Assembly (NCBI GenBank): GCA_023014485.1
Contig: JAJOZX010000879.1
Location: 492,001 to 556,000 of the forward strand
Length of the DNA: 64,000 bases
Direction: 5' to 3'
Source: Bathynomus jamesi
Lineage: Eukaryota; Arthropoda; Malacostraca; Isopoda; Cirolanidae
A model generated the notes under the pieces. That model did not search any database. It saw only the letters and a list, made by a program, of their open reading frames with translations, and had not been told where the DNA came from. This document shows positions 42,781-53,346 of the stretch, in pieces. Position 1 is the first letter of the stretch, and each line of letters begins with the position of its first letter. The translations under genes were made by a program, and so were the position numbers.

Positions 42781-44589
42781 CTAGTACCTTAACCAAAACA
42801 GCAGATCTATCGATGATTCGTCAGAATTTAAGTCTGGTTTTAGTTTATAAATAAACAGAGACTCCATAATTTTAAGCTTAAGGTCAGAGCTTCCGGCAGC
42901 AAGTACGGTGAAATTAGACTGTGAAATTGGGTGGTTATTGTTGTGCGAGTGATTACGTATGAGAGAATTAGGTGGTTTGCCAAGGGGTAAATTTGTACGG
43001 ACCGATTTACCGAGATGTTCGTAAATACGGGATTTTAAATGTCTTTTAGTTTTACCTATATATGACCCCATACAGTGGTCACACTTGTATTGATAAACTA
43101 TGGATGACTTAAGAAGTGTAGGAATAACATCCTTGTATTTAAATAAATGGTAAATCGATTTAGACGGGGTGAATATAATTTTTATACATAGTTGTGGGTA
43201 GAATTCCTTGAGCAATTTTAAAAGTTTGTTTCTAATGTTAAAACTTGAGGTTCCCATATAGGGCAAAGTGAAATACAGAATATCTTTGGGGACTGTAATT
43301 AAGTCTCTAGTTGTAGGGCTTATTAGTCTATTTAAGGTTCTGCCTATTGTAGTCTCCACCAGTCTAGAAGGGAAATTATTCTTGGCAAGGAGTTTTCGGA
43401 TGAAATCTAGTTCATCGTGTAGTTTAAAGTAATCTGAACAGATATTGAAAGCTCTATTGGTCAGAGTCGAAATTAAATTTCGTTTGAAACCTAAAGGGAT
43501 AAAGGAAGAAAAGTTCATAGTAAGATTGATGAATGTCGGCTTTCGGTAAACGGAAGTTTCAAAAGAGGAATTAGTTTTTATTATCTTAATGTCCAAAAAG
43601 GACAGAGAGCTATTAGATTCAACTTCTGAAGTAAATTGAATATTAGGGTGCTTAGAATTAAGGTAATTACGAAACAAAGGGATATGGTCTGGTGATTTAA
43701 ACAGGAGAAAAGTGTCATCAATATATCTTCTATAAAAAACCGGTTTAAAGTTGGAAGGACACTCATTCAACCATTTGACTTCATGATGACACAGAAACGC
43801 GTTAGCTAAGGTGGGACCAAGAGGCAGACCCATTTAAACACCTTCAGTCTGTTTAAAATATTCACCGTTGAATATAAATATAAGGTCTTCCACGGAAAAT
43901 TTTAGTAGTTCTTTCATTTGACCTCTATTAAAACCCTGCACAGTATCAGTATTATTAAAAAGATTGTCAATACATATATCAATAGTTTCTGCAACAGGCA
44001 CATTGGTAAATAAAGATTTTACATCGAAGCTAGCCATTGTGTAAGAATTATTATTTAATGAGGTAATTTCTCTAACGAAAGAAAAAGAATCCCGTGCTGT
44101 ATACAAATTATAAGTTATAGGTGATAGTATGGGAACCAAGAATTTTGAAAGGTTATAACTAAAAGTTCCTAGAGCCGATAAAATTGGCCTAAGTGGACAA
44201 TTAGGTTTGTGTATTTTAGGGAGTCCATACATAATGCCTGGGCTGGATCCAGAAACAAATAATTTAGAAAAAACCGTGTCTGAGATTATATTATTAGATT
44301 TAAGTTTTCTAAGATACCTATTAATTTTATCTTCTTGTTTCAAAATTAAAGCAAAAATGTCACCAGTTACTTTAGTAAATCTAGTTGCATCATTTAAAAT
44401 ATCTAACATTTTATCGACATAAACATTCCTTTCCAAAAGAACAACGCCATTGCCTTTGTCTGGTCTTGTAACCACCAATGACTTGTCCAAAGACAGATTT
44501 CTTAGACTTTGAAACTCTTCCGCCTCCATATTAGATCTTGTAGTCAAGTTTTTCAAGTCTTCTATACATGTGCAATGCTGGTCTTCCAT
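42781..44589 (-). pseudogene. PLE 2 protein: reverse transcriptase plus GIY-YIG endonuclease, one nonsense and an N-terminal deletion
   Basis: 44589-43834: MEDQHCTCIEDLKNL fused directly to NMEAEEFQSLRNLSLDKSLV (about 600 bp present in PLE 3 are deleted), VVTRPDKGNGVVLLERNVY, YGLPKIHKPNCPLRPILSAL (20 residues), motif A MASFDVKSLFTNVPVAE. The frame ends at TAA where PLE 3 has CAA (EGVQMGLP). 43833-42781: GLPLGPTLANAFLCH, YRRYIDDTFLLF (catalytic motif), then the endonuclease YQYKCDHCMGSYIGKTKRHL, ending LLFWLRY. Apart from these lesions the coding region is open. Confidence 0.9.
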
Positions 44590-44688
44590 AGCGTTTGGTG
44601 ATTATATCGGCTATTGATTGGTGGCTATTGCTGAGATCGGAGGCATTTTACGAAGCTCCTAAAAAGCCATTAAAGTGTCTCTTTGTCC

Positions 44689-44724
44689 CTGAAGATGGAA
44701 TTAGTGCATTTCGAAACGTTGGTA
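44689..44724 (+). ncRNA. Hammerhead-ribozyme-like core between PLE 2 and PLE 3
   Basis: CTGAAGA (44689-44695), T, GGAAT-tagtgc-ATTTC (one G-U pair), GAAAC (44713-44717), gttg, GTA. In the 5' terminal repeat of PLE 3 and upstream of PLE 2. Confidence 0.55.
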
Positions 44725-44829
44725 CTATTAAACCTTGAAGGATGTTTGTATTTTCTCTGGTGTTCCTGTTTATTATTAAGCTGCGTTTTCCGCGCCACCA
44801 ATCAATAGCCGATATAATCACCAAACGCT

Positions 44830-47231
44830 ATGGAAGACCAGCATTGCACATGTATAGAAGACTTGAAAAACTTGACTACAAGGCTAGAAAACTTCAGTGT
44901 GATTTGCGGTTCCTTACTTGCTGCAGAAACCAGGGTTTGATTCCTGGCTTTTTGAGGTTCAAACTTAGTAACTTTCATTTACAAAAAAGTGAAACCTATA
45001 GGAACTGTCAAAAACAATTACTAGATGCAGAAATTAAATTTAAGAAAAGGCTCAGTAATGAATGTAATCGGGATCTTAATCGGTCTACTTGTGATTTTAA
45101 GTCTCTGGTGTCTGGTATAGATTCAACACATCTTTTGAACGTCATTCAGACAGGCAATTTGAAATGTATTGCAAGGGTGAATTTTGTTCAGAACAGGAAA
45201 CTCCAAAAATTAGGATAAAATACGATTAATAATCTAGCAGCTAATGATCTCATCTTTAATTATTCTTCCAAAGTTCTCAGTGATATTCAAAAATCTACCC
45301 TTTGTAAAGGCCTGAAATTCTCTCTTACTCCAAAGAAACTTAATTTTTACGATTATTTCCTCAACTTTGAGTTATTTTTTAAGGACCTTTTTAAACATGC
45401 ATTCTTTGACCCACATAGTAAAGGTTTTAACTTTTTATCTAATAATTTACGTAATTTAGCTTTTACTTCATTTTATGCTTTTAACCCTTATGGCAATAGA
45501 TCTAATATGGAGGCGGAAGAGTTTCAAAGTCTAAGAAATCTGTCTTTAGACAAGTCATTGGTGGTTACAAGACCAGACAAAGGCAATGGCGTTGTTCTTT
45601 TGGACAGGAATGTTTATGTCGATAAAATGTTAGATATTTTAAATGATGCAACTAGATTTACTAAAGTAACTGGTGACATTTTTGCTTTAATTTTGAAACA
45701 AGAAGATAAAATTAATAGGTATCTTAGAAAACTTAAATCTAATAATATAATCTCAGACACGGTTTTTTCTGAATTATTTGTTTCTGGATCCAGCCCAGGC
45801 ATTATGTATGGACTCCCTAAAATACACAAACCTAATTGTCCACTTAGGCCAATTTTATCGGCTCTATGAACTTTTAGTTATAACCATTCAAAATTATAAC
45901 TTATAATTTGTATACAGCACGGGATTCTTTTTCTTTCGTTAGAGAAATTACCTCATTAAATAATAATTCTTACACAATGGCTAGCTTCGATGTAAAATCT
46001 TTATTTACCAATGTGCCTGTTGCAGAAACTATTGATATATGTATTGACAATCTTTTTAATAATACTGATACTGTGCAGGGTTTTAATAGAGGTCAAATGA
46101 AAGAACTACTAAAATTTTCCGTGGAAGACCTTATATTTATATTCAACGGTGAATATTTTAAACAGACTGAAGGTGTTCAAATGGGTCTGCCTCTTGGTCC
46201 CACCTTAGCTAACGCGTTTTTGTGTCATCATGAAGTCAAATGGTTGAATGAGTGTCCTTCCAACTTTAAACCGGTTTTTTATAGAAGATATATTGATGAC
46301 ACTTTTCTCCTGTTTAAATCACCAGACCATATCCCTTTGTTTCGTAATTACCTTAATTCTAAGCACCCTAATATTCAATTTACTTCAGAAGTTGAATCTA
46401 ATAGCTCTCTGTCCTTTTTGGACATTAAGATAATAAAAACTAATTCCTCTTTTGAAACTTCCGTTTACCGAAAGCCGACATTCACCAATCTTACTATGAA
46501 CTTTTCTTCCTTTATCCCTTTAGGTTTCAAACGAAATTTAATTTCGACTCTGACCAATAGAGCTTTCAATATCTGTTCAGATTACTTTAAACTACACGAT
46601 GAACTAGATTTCATCCGAAAACTCCTTGCCAAGAATAATTTCCCTTCTAGACTGGTGGAGACTACAATAGGCAGAACCTTAAATAGACTAATAAGCCCTA
46701 CAACTAGAGACTTAATTACAGTCCCCAAAGATATTCTGTATTTCACTTTGCCCTATATGGGAACCTCAAGTTTTAACATTAGAAACAAACTTTTAAAATT
46801 GCTCAAGGAATTCTACCCACAACTATGTATAAAAATTATATTCACCCCGTCTAAATCGATTTACCATTTATTTAAATACAAGGATGTTTTCCTACACTTC
46901 TTAAGTCATCCATAGTTTATCAATACAAGTGTGACCACTGTATGGGGTCATATATAGGTAAAACTAAAAGACATTTAAAATCCCGTATTTACGAACATCT
47001 CGGTAAATCGGTCCGTACAAATTTACCCCTTGGCAAACCACCTAATTCTCTCATACGTAATCACACTCACAACAATAACCACCCAATTTCACAGTCTAAT
47101 TTCGCCGTTCTTGCTGCCGGAAGCTCTGACCTTAAGCTTAAAATTATGGAGTCTCTGTTTATTTATAAACTAAAACCAGACCTAAATTCTGACGAATCAT
47201 CGATAGATCTGCTGTTTTGGTTAAGGTACTA
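44830..47231 (+). pseudogene. PLE 3 protein: N-terminus, reverse transcriptase, GIY-YIG endonuclease; several lesions
   Basis: The N-terminal frame (from about 44851) has RRLEKLDYKARKLQCDLRF, LIPGFLRFKLSNFHLQ and KRLSNECNRDLNRSTCDF, and stops at 45218. Downstream: RPDKGNGVVLLDRNVY, YGLPKIHKPNCPLRPILSAL, TGA at 45868-45870 where PLE 2 has Gly, and a deletion of about 27 bp near 45890. 45908-46915 has MASFDVKSLFTNVPVAE, VQMGLPLGPTLANAFLCH and YRRYIDDTF, then a frameshift after YKDV. 46942-47232 has MGSYIGKTKRHLKSRIYEHL and ends LLFWLRY. PLE 3 keeps the N-terminal region deleted from PLE 2. Confidence 0.9.
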
Positions 47232-47426
47232 GTTTATTTTATTTACGTTTCAGTTTTAATGCTTTTACTTTTTATAATTTTAACTTTTTAACTTCACATT
47301 TATTTACCTTTTAGTTTTAATGTTTTACATTTAATTAGCTACTTTTTATAATTTTTAAAGTTTATTTTAAATTGTTATTAAGCAAATTGTATTTTGTATG
47401 TAATTTGGCGTTTTATTGTTTTAGCC

Positions 47427-47462
47427 CTGAAGATGGAATTAGTGTATTCCGAAACGTTGGTA
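47427..47462 (+). ncRNA. Hammerhead-ribozyme-like core in the PLE 3 3' terminal repeat
   Basis: CTGAAGA (47427-47433), T, GGAAT-tagtgt-ATTCC, GAAAC (47451-47455), gttg, GTA (to 47462). Stem II is perfect. Nearby gttttag and ctattaaac could form a partial stem I. Confidence 0.6.
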
Positions 47463-47547
47463 CTATTAAACCTTGAAGGATGTTTGTATTTTCTCTGGTG
47501 TTCCTGTTTATTATTAAACTGCGTTTTCCGCGCCACCAATCAATAGC

Positions 47548-47550
<3 letters not shown>

Positions 47551-47597
<47 letters not shown>

Positions 47598-47612
47598 TAT
47601 ATATATAATATA

Positions 47613-47641
<29 letters not shown>
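47551..47641. repeat. (TA)n(TG)n tract at the PLE/T2 junction
   Basis: (TA)n with a few interruptions, then (TG)n, then tatacgatctataatac. It equals the right half of the microsatellite between T1 and T2 in copy 1 (30690-30764). Confidence 0.9.
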
Positions 47642-47644
<3 letters not shown>

Positions 47645-47878
47645 ATACGATCTATAATACTGCTTTCTTTCCCACTCAAAGCGTGTATTCTGATGAGGAG
47701 GATTCCCAAAATAATACAGCCGACGATATCATGCTTTCAAGCATGTCTTCAGACATTCGATGAAGGTGATGGATCTGATGATGAGGTAATGTGATCGAAT
47801 TTATCCGACTGTACTGTATTTATTAAATACAGTATTTATCCTGCATAAAACCCGTCCTTCTTCGAACTTATTTTGCTA
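47642..47878 (+). repeat. Segment T2, copy 2
   Basis: Matches 30765-30985 (acgatctataatactgc to gtccttcttcgaactta) apart from small changes such as a 2-base deletion in cagacattcgatg, which would shift the acidic reading frame. Unlike copy 1, sequence after gaactta continues as unique DNA. Confidence 0.9.
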
Positions 47879-48411
47879 ATAAAACAAAAATCATTGAAGT
47901 CTTTTCATCTCCTTTATCAAACACAAAATCTGTAAGACCTAAAGCGCGAATTGATCCACTATTAAGCAGAGTTAAATAACTTCATTACCGTATTATAGTG
48001 GACCTATTCTTAACAGGCTCCTATATATATATATATATATAAATCTGTAATACGACATATGAGTAGAGGGTTAATAAAATATGAGAAGATACAAAGAAAA
48101 ATCTTCACTGCCCATCGAAAGGTAGTATCCCTCAGCTATCCCCCGCGGTACATTCTAGGGCACCAATCAGTGAGAACCTACAGCGTGCCAAATCCCCCAT
48201 CCCCCACCCAACGGAATAACGGAAAAACTTTCCCTCCCTCATTTCTAAAGTCGAGTCAAATACCTCACTTAATAAATTACCATTTTGAGTTAATATTTCG
48301 AGCACAATCATTTACATACCATTAGAAACATGGTAATGGTAAATCAATTCATACAACCCTGTGGATACTGTAAAAAGAAACAGATGAATCAAGAACAATT
48401 CGCTGTGATCT
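47879..48411. other. No recognisable gene
   Basis: Unique sequence after T2 to about 48020, a (TA)n tract at 48023-48042, then about 370 bp that may be the 5' leader of the downstream LINE. No motif recognised. Confidence 0.5.
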
Positions 48412-49137
48412 TTGCTAGAACTTAGTCGAATTTCAATGCCTAAGCTTATGATTAGGGAACAGAGAAAAGAAATAGAAGGAACGAAGATAGTACGAGAGGA
48501 AACTGCGAAAAACGAACAGGAAAAGAAAACAGCAAAAGCAGAAATAATAGAGATAAAGGAAGCACCAACAGAGGAAACAGAGGCACAAAACCAAGTCCAA
48601 AGTTTTCAAACAAAGGGCATTAGCAGCAATAGGAAAAAACAAATAAACAATAAAGAAACCATACTGAAACCACCAAAAACAAAGGTCCCAAGTAAAAATG
48701 GGGACGAAAATATATGTAAATACAATGTGAAAGGAATATGCAGATATAAAGGAGGAGAATGTATTTACGAACACCCTCCTGAGTGCAACTACTACTACAA
48801 TAATGGTCACTGCAAATTTGGTGGAAAATGCAAATTCTACCATCCGGACATTTGCAAGACCTACGCGACGTATGGAACCTGCCAGTATGGGAGAAAATGC
48901 TACTACCATCATCTCCCAAGTTCAAAGGACAAAAGACAAGTCTCAAATGAAAACAGAAGGAATGTGAGAAAAAAGAATATGTACCCAAATAGCAAACAAA
49001 ACACACACAGCATACAAAATTTTTTCAACATCTCGGACACAGTACGGCTGCTAAGTCTTATACAGCACATGCAGCTGACACAGCTGAGAACCCTCGAGCC
49101 GGACCGCTACATGGCAAGAAGCTACCAGAACAGGTAG
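48412..49137 (+). CDS. LINE 2 ORF1 with three CCCH zinc fingers
   Basis: Frame open for 241 codons. The N-terminal half is Lys/Glu-rich and probably coiled (REQRKEIEGTKIVREE). Three consecutive CCCH fingers follow: CKYNVKGICRYKGGECIYEH, CNYYYNNGHCKFGGKCKFYH and CKTYATYGTCQYGRKCYYHH. The last two have the canonical C-x8-C-x5-C-x3-H spacing. The C-terminus is basic. In LINEs ORF1 encodes an RNA-binding chaperone; tandem CCCH fingers would serve that role but are not the usual CCHC knuckles. ATG choice is uncertain (48412 is not an unambiguous ATG context; 48445 is also possible). The frame appears intact while ORF2 is broken. Confidence 0.7.
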   Translation: MLELSRISMPKLMIREQRKEIEGTKIVREETAKNEQEKKTAKAEIIEIKEAPTEETEAQNQVQSFQTKGISSNRKKQINNKETILKPPKTKVPSKNGDENICKYNVKGICRYKGGECIYEHPPECNYYYNNGHCKFGGKCKFYHPDICKTYATYGTCQYGRKCYYHHLPSSKDKRQVSNENRRNVRKKNMYPNSKQNTHSIQNFFNISDTVRLLSLIQHMQLTQLRTLEPDRYMARSYQNR

Positions 49138-49208
49138 GCGGAAACGGATCCATCTCGGAGGACCACAAGGCTACAAAACACGCAATATCAAAGGACAACG
49201 AACTTAAA

Positions 49209-52200
49209 ATGCACAAGGGGCAATGCAAAACAAAGAACATAAACATTGCCCTGGCAAATATTCAAGGAATAAAACCGAACAATTCACTAAACAAAGTTTC
49301 GTACCTGAAAGGTGTTATGGACGAAACAAAGGCGGACATCGCATGCCTCACAGAAACACATCTTAAAGACTGCCAAGGAAACTGCGATAACTACGAACAC
49401 TGTATCGATAAGAAAGAACTGCATATCAATGGATTCACCTTACGAAGAGCGGAGAGAACAGCGAGACGTAAAGGTGGTTGTGCTATTTATATACATGAAA
49501 GGCATATGACAGAGACGGTAATAAGTAAATCCAACAGTTTCGTGGAAACCTTTGCAGTGAAAATAGAGAAACTAAACGTGGTTCTGATAGTCATCTATAG
49601 ACCTCCAAACTCTCCAAATGAAAATTTTTCGGATGCCATTGAGGATATCAGAATCCTAATAAAGTCCGTAAACTTTCCATCCCCTAATATAATACTCTGT
49701 GGCGATTTTAATTTCCCATTTATAAAATACAAAAAGGTGGGTAGAAATATATTTATACAGCAAGATACGGGGGGCACAAGAGAGGACCAGGAGCAAGCAA
49801 GAATGCTGATGGCTCTCACAAACGAGTTTATGCTGACACAGGAGATAACAGAAAATACCAGGAAAAATAACTGCCTAGATCTGGTATTCACGAATAACAC
49901 GAACTTGATTGCGGATATAAAAATAACTCCAACTATTATCTCAGACGACAATATAATCGAGTTATCAACAAATATGGCGATAACTTTAAAAGACAATACA
50001 TATACGGAAGGAAGAAGCAAATTTGGGGCTTTTAACTTAAACTCCAAGACCATAAATGTGAAGAAATCAGATCACACATGGCCCAAATAGAGTGGAGAAC
50101 AGTTTTCGAGAATAAAACAACTGAGGAAATGCTAACAACCTCGGAAGAAAAGACGCTGAGAATTTTGGAAAAATATGCTCTGAAAGCACAGCCGAAAGGA
50201 AAGAGGAACTGGCTAGAGAGGCAAAGGAGAAGAATATTCCGCAAAAGAAAGAGCGTAGCGACGAAGTTAGCTAATTGCGGAGACAACAATGCCAGGAAAG
50301 AAATACAAGAAAAACTGGAGAGAATCGATTGGGAAATACAAACTCTGATAAAGGGACATACAGAGAGGGAAGAGGAAAAGGCGGTAGAAGCAATAAAGGA
50401 AAATCCAAAATACTTCTACAGCTATGCGAAAAGGAAAACAAAAACACGCGCTACTATCGGGCCCTTAAGGAAAGGAAATAATGAACTAACAGACGATCTA
50501 AAAGAAATATCTGAAACATTGAGAGCCCAGTATGAATCGGTATTCAGTACCCCAAAAAGTGACAAAGCGATACCTGACATAAATGCATTCTTCAAAGAGA
50601 AATTGCAAGGAGAATGTATAACAGACTTTGATTTTATCCCAGAAGATGTAGCGACAGCTATAGGACAAATGAAATCACATTCAGCTGCAGGTCCGGACAA
50701 ATGGAACGCACTATTAATTAAAAACTAAAAATGAAATAGCTACACCCTTATACTATCATAGATATGGAGGAGATCCCTCGACACTGGGGAAATACCGAGC
50801 ATCGTGAAAAGAGCAAACATCGTCCCTATATATAAAGGAGGAGATAGATCTCAAGCAAAGAACTATAGACCAGTGTCATTGACGTCCCACCTCACCAAAA
50901 TATTTGAAAGAATAGTCAGAGAAAATCTTTGACTTCTTGGAGACATTGGAAAGATTCAACGAAAATCAACACGGATTCCGATCAGGGAGATCATGCCTAT
51001 CACAACTTATAGAGCATTATAACAATATACTAGATGCACTTGAAAGCAATGAAAACTATGATGTCATATACACGGATTTTGCTAAAGCTTTCGACAAATG
51101 CGATCATAGTATAATATTACATAAAATGAAACATATGGGAATAACAGGCAAAGTGGGAAAATGGATCTGCAATTTCCTCAGAAATCGACTACAGGTGGTC
51201 AAAATTCAAGGTGTATCATCATCAGAATCAGAAGTACGCAGCTCAGTACCACAAGGTACAGTGCTGGCCCACTCCTGTTCATTGTCATGCTAACAGACAT
51301 AAATAGTGGAGTAAACAGCAACAGTATAGTAACATCATTTGCGGACGATACAAAGATCAGCAGAAAAATCAGCGGTGCAAACGAAGTAGAGGCCTTACAG
51401 AGACACACAAACAAAATATACAAATGGTCAGAAAACAACAATATGACATTTAACACCGAGAAATTTCAGCTCTTGAGATATGGTGGAAATGAGGAAATTA
51501 AAAAGACTGCATGTTATGCTCCAGATAGACAAGAAACTCAGAGAAGCATGAAAGCGGTCGACTTGGGGGTAATAATGACCGATGATGCCAAATTCGAGAC
51601 ACAAAATCAGATAGCAATAAATAAAGCAAAAAGAGTCGCGGGACAGGCACTAAGAACGTTCAAAAGGAAGGACAAGACAGCAATGATTCCCCTGCTGAGA
51701 ACACTGATCATACAAAAACTTGAATACTGCTCAGTTTTGACGTCCCAATATAAAAAGGAAGAAATTAATAAACTAGAAGAAACGCAGACATTTCACAGCC
51801 AAGATTGATGGCTGCAAAGAACTCAACTACTGGGAAAGACTACGCAAACTAAATCTGTACTCCTTGGAAAGAAGAAGAGAGGTATACCATAATCTACATA
51901 TGGAAAATGATCGAAAAACTGGTACCAAACCTCAAACAAAACCCAATTACCATCCAGACAACACTGGAAAATAGGAAAGGCAGTGTGTGTAATGCTTCCA
52001 AACTAAAGGCCCGACATCGGACCTCCTCAACTCTGAAGGGAAATAACTTGGTTGTCAGGGGGCCAAGAATTTTCAACCAGCTTCCAAAAGACCTAAGAAA
52101 CGTTACAGTGGTCAAAGTTGAAGTCTTCAGGAGAAGACTAGATGCCTGGCTCAGGACGGTACCAGATGAGCCGGGTGTACCTGGCTATGTACGATGGAGA

Positions 52201-52272
52201 GCGCAAGGGAGCAACTCGCTCCTCCACCAAGCCAGGACTAGAGGCGGGGCCACCAGCTTGACCTTCGTGTGA
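49209..52272 (+). pseudogene. LINE 2 ORF2 (APE endonuclease, reverse transcriptase), CR1/jockey group, multiply frameshifted
   Basis: 49209-50090: endonuclease with ALANIQGIKPN, IACLTETHL, VVLIVIYRPPNSPNENF, IILCGDFNFP, CLDLVFTNN and TIISDDNIIE, where the catalytic His of the usual SDHN/SDHR motif is Asp. 50078-50728: linker and start of the RT (HSAAGPDKWNALLIKN). 50740-50935: KNYRPVSLTSHLTKIFERI, ending in a stop. 50937-51293: NENQHGFRSGRSCLSQL, VIYTDFAKAFDKCDH. 51260-51808: VPQGTVL and TSFADDTKISRK. 51850-52272: RRRERYTIIYIWK and VRGPRIFNQLPKDLR. At least five frame breaks. Originally a target-primed retrotransposase. Confidence 0.85.
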
Positions 52273-52335
52273 AGAAAGACCGACGCACGGAACCCAAACA
52301 AGGTTAACAAGGTGTATAAAAACTGTATATATATA

Positions 52336-53134
52336 TCGGGTCGGTAAAAAAAAAGGGAGACCTTTTAAATCCTTCATATCTCGGCAAATACGGTACATAG
52401 AACCATGAAATTTTAGTATGTTAGTACTAGGTAATTTTACAGTTTGTATGCCATCTTTTAGCATTTTGGTTGAGAAATTGGATTTATGGCGAATATTCCA
52501 GAAAAATCTTGCTAATCATAGATTCAAGTCGATAATTAAAGCGATTTTAATTAACGTAAGCCAAACTGCAGGAAGTTTGGACAAGCTTCTCAAGAAAATC
52601 AATAAAACAGGAGCTATCAAAAGAATACCAGGTAGCGGTATTAAATTTGGCCACCAAACAGTCCTGATTTAAATCCTGTCGATTACAGCCTTTTGGAAAA
52701 TTTGTCACAGAAAATTTATCGAGTCAAAGTAAGAAATGTCGCTCATTTACGACAGCTTCTTCTGGAAAAATGGGATGAGTTACCACAATAACAAATTAAT
52801 AAAGCCATAGATGAGTTCCGTCCTAGACTGAAAAAGGTTGTAGAAGTTCGTGGTAAACATATCGAGCAGTTTTTTAACATCAAGGTAGCCCCATATGTGA
52901 ATACTTTATAACTTTTTATCTGCACATATAATGCAGTAGTAGTGTAATTGGAGAATTTCTAGTGGCATAAGAAATGTTCAATAAATCCGTAATTTTCATT
53001 AGTTTTCTTTGCAATCGGCTCACCTTATAGAAAATTTACTTAGTTGTCGGGTGTGAAAAAAATATTGAAATCTGACCATAACTTTGGATTTTACAGCCAA
53101 AGTTCGAGGTCTCCCTTTTTTACTGCCGATCCGA
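52336..53134 (+). mobile_element. Deleted Tc1/mariner element in TA
   Basis: Ends TCGGGTCGGTAAAAAAAA and TTTTTTACTGCCGATCCGA form an inverted pair, flanked by TA. The coding remnants are an N-terminal helix-turn-helix part (AGSLDKLLKKINKTGAIKRI) and, after a deletion, PNSPDLNPVDYSLLENLSQK (third acidic motif) to HIEQFFN at about 52885, with stops in between. The first two catalytic Asp residues are lost. Confidence 0.8.
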
Positions 53135-53149
53135 TATATATATATATAT

Positions 53150-53331
53150 ATGAAAATAACCACGAAGGAAAAAGGAAACACAGAATGTACCACAGGAGGG
53201 TGCCGTAGCCCCAGAGTGTTCCTGAGGATGTCATTAGACGAAAGCGCTTGGGCACCATTCTGTTTCCTTTTTCCTTCGTGGTTATTTTCATCATTATTAT
53301 TCAGGCGTTATTTTCGTGAAATAATTTTCAT
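53150..53331. mobile_element. Palindromic foldback element with hammerhead-like core
   Basis: The edges gaaaataaccacgaaggaaa and tttccttcgtggttattttc are inverted; the right side continues like the PLE 4 edge (cgtgaaataattttcatata). It lies in (TA)n. Confidence 0.75.
53222..53243 (+). ncRNA. Hammerhead-ribozyme-like core
   Basis: CTGAGGA (53222-53228), T, GTC-atta-GAC, GAAA, then GCGCTTGGGC; same subtype as in PLE 4. Closing UH not evident. Confidence 0.4.
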
Positions 53332-53346
53332 ATATATATATATATA

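Larger units (their letters stand above)
42502..47550. mobile_element. Head-to-head pair of Penelope-like elements (PLE 2 minus, PLE 3 plus)
   Basis: 42502-44630 and 44798-47510 are inverted copies of one PLE, almost identical in coding sequence. A terminal repeat of about 125 bp (44687-44816 and 47425-47550; cctgaagatggaattagtg to caatagccgata) is present directly at both ends of PLE 3 and inverted at the far end of PLE 2 (42508-42592). The centre therefore holds one shared terminal repeat with a hammerhead-like core. The whole pair sits in the TA tract between T1 and T2. Arm differences (different stops and deletions) show that it is not a simple assembly mirror. Confidence 0.9.

Noticed and set aside
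48433..49006. Minus-strand Phe/Cys-rich ORFs opposite LINE 2 ORF1
   Set aside because: Antisense of the CCCH-finger protein; no independent evidence.
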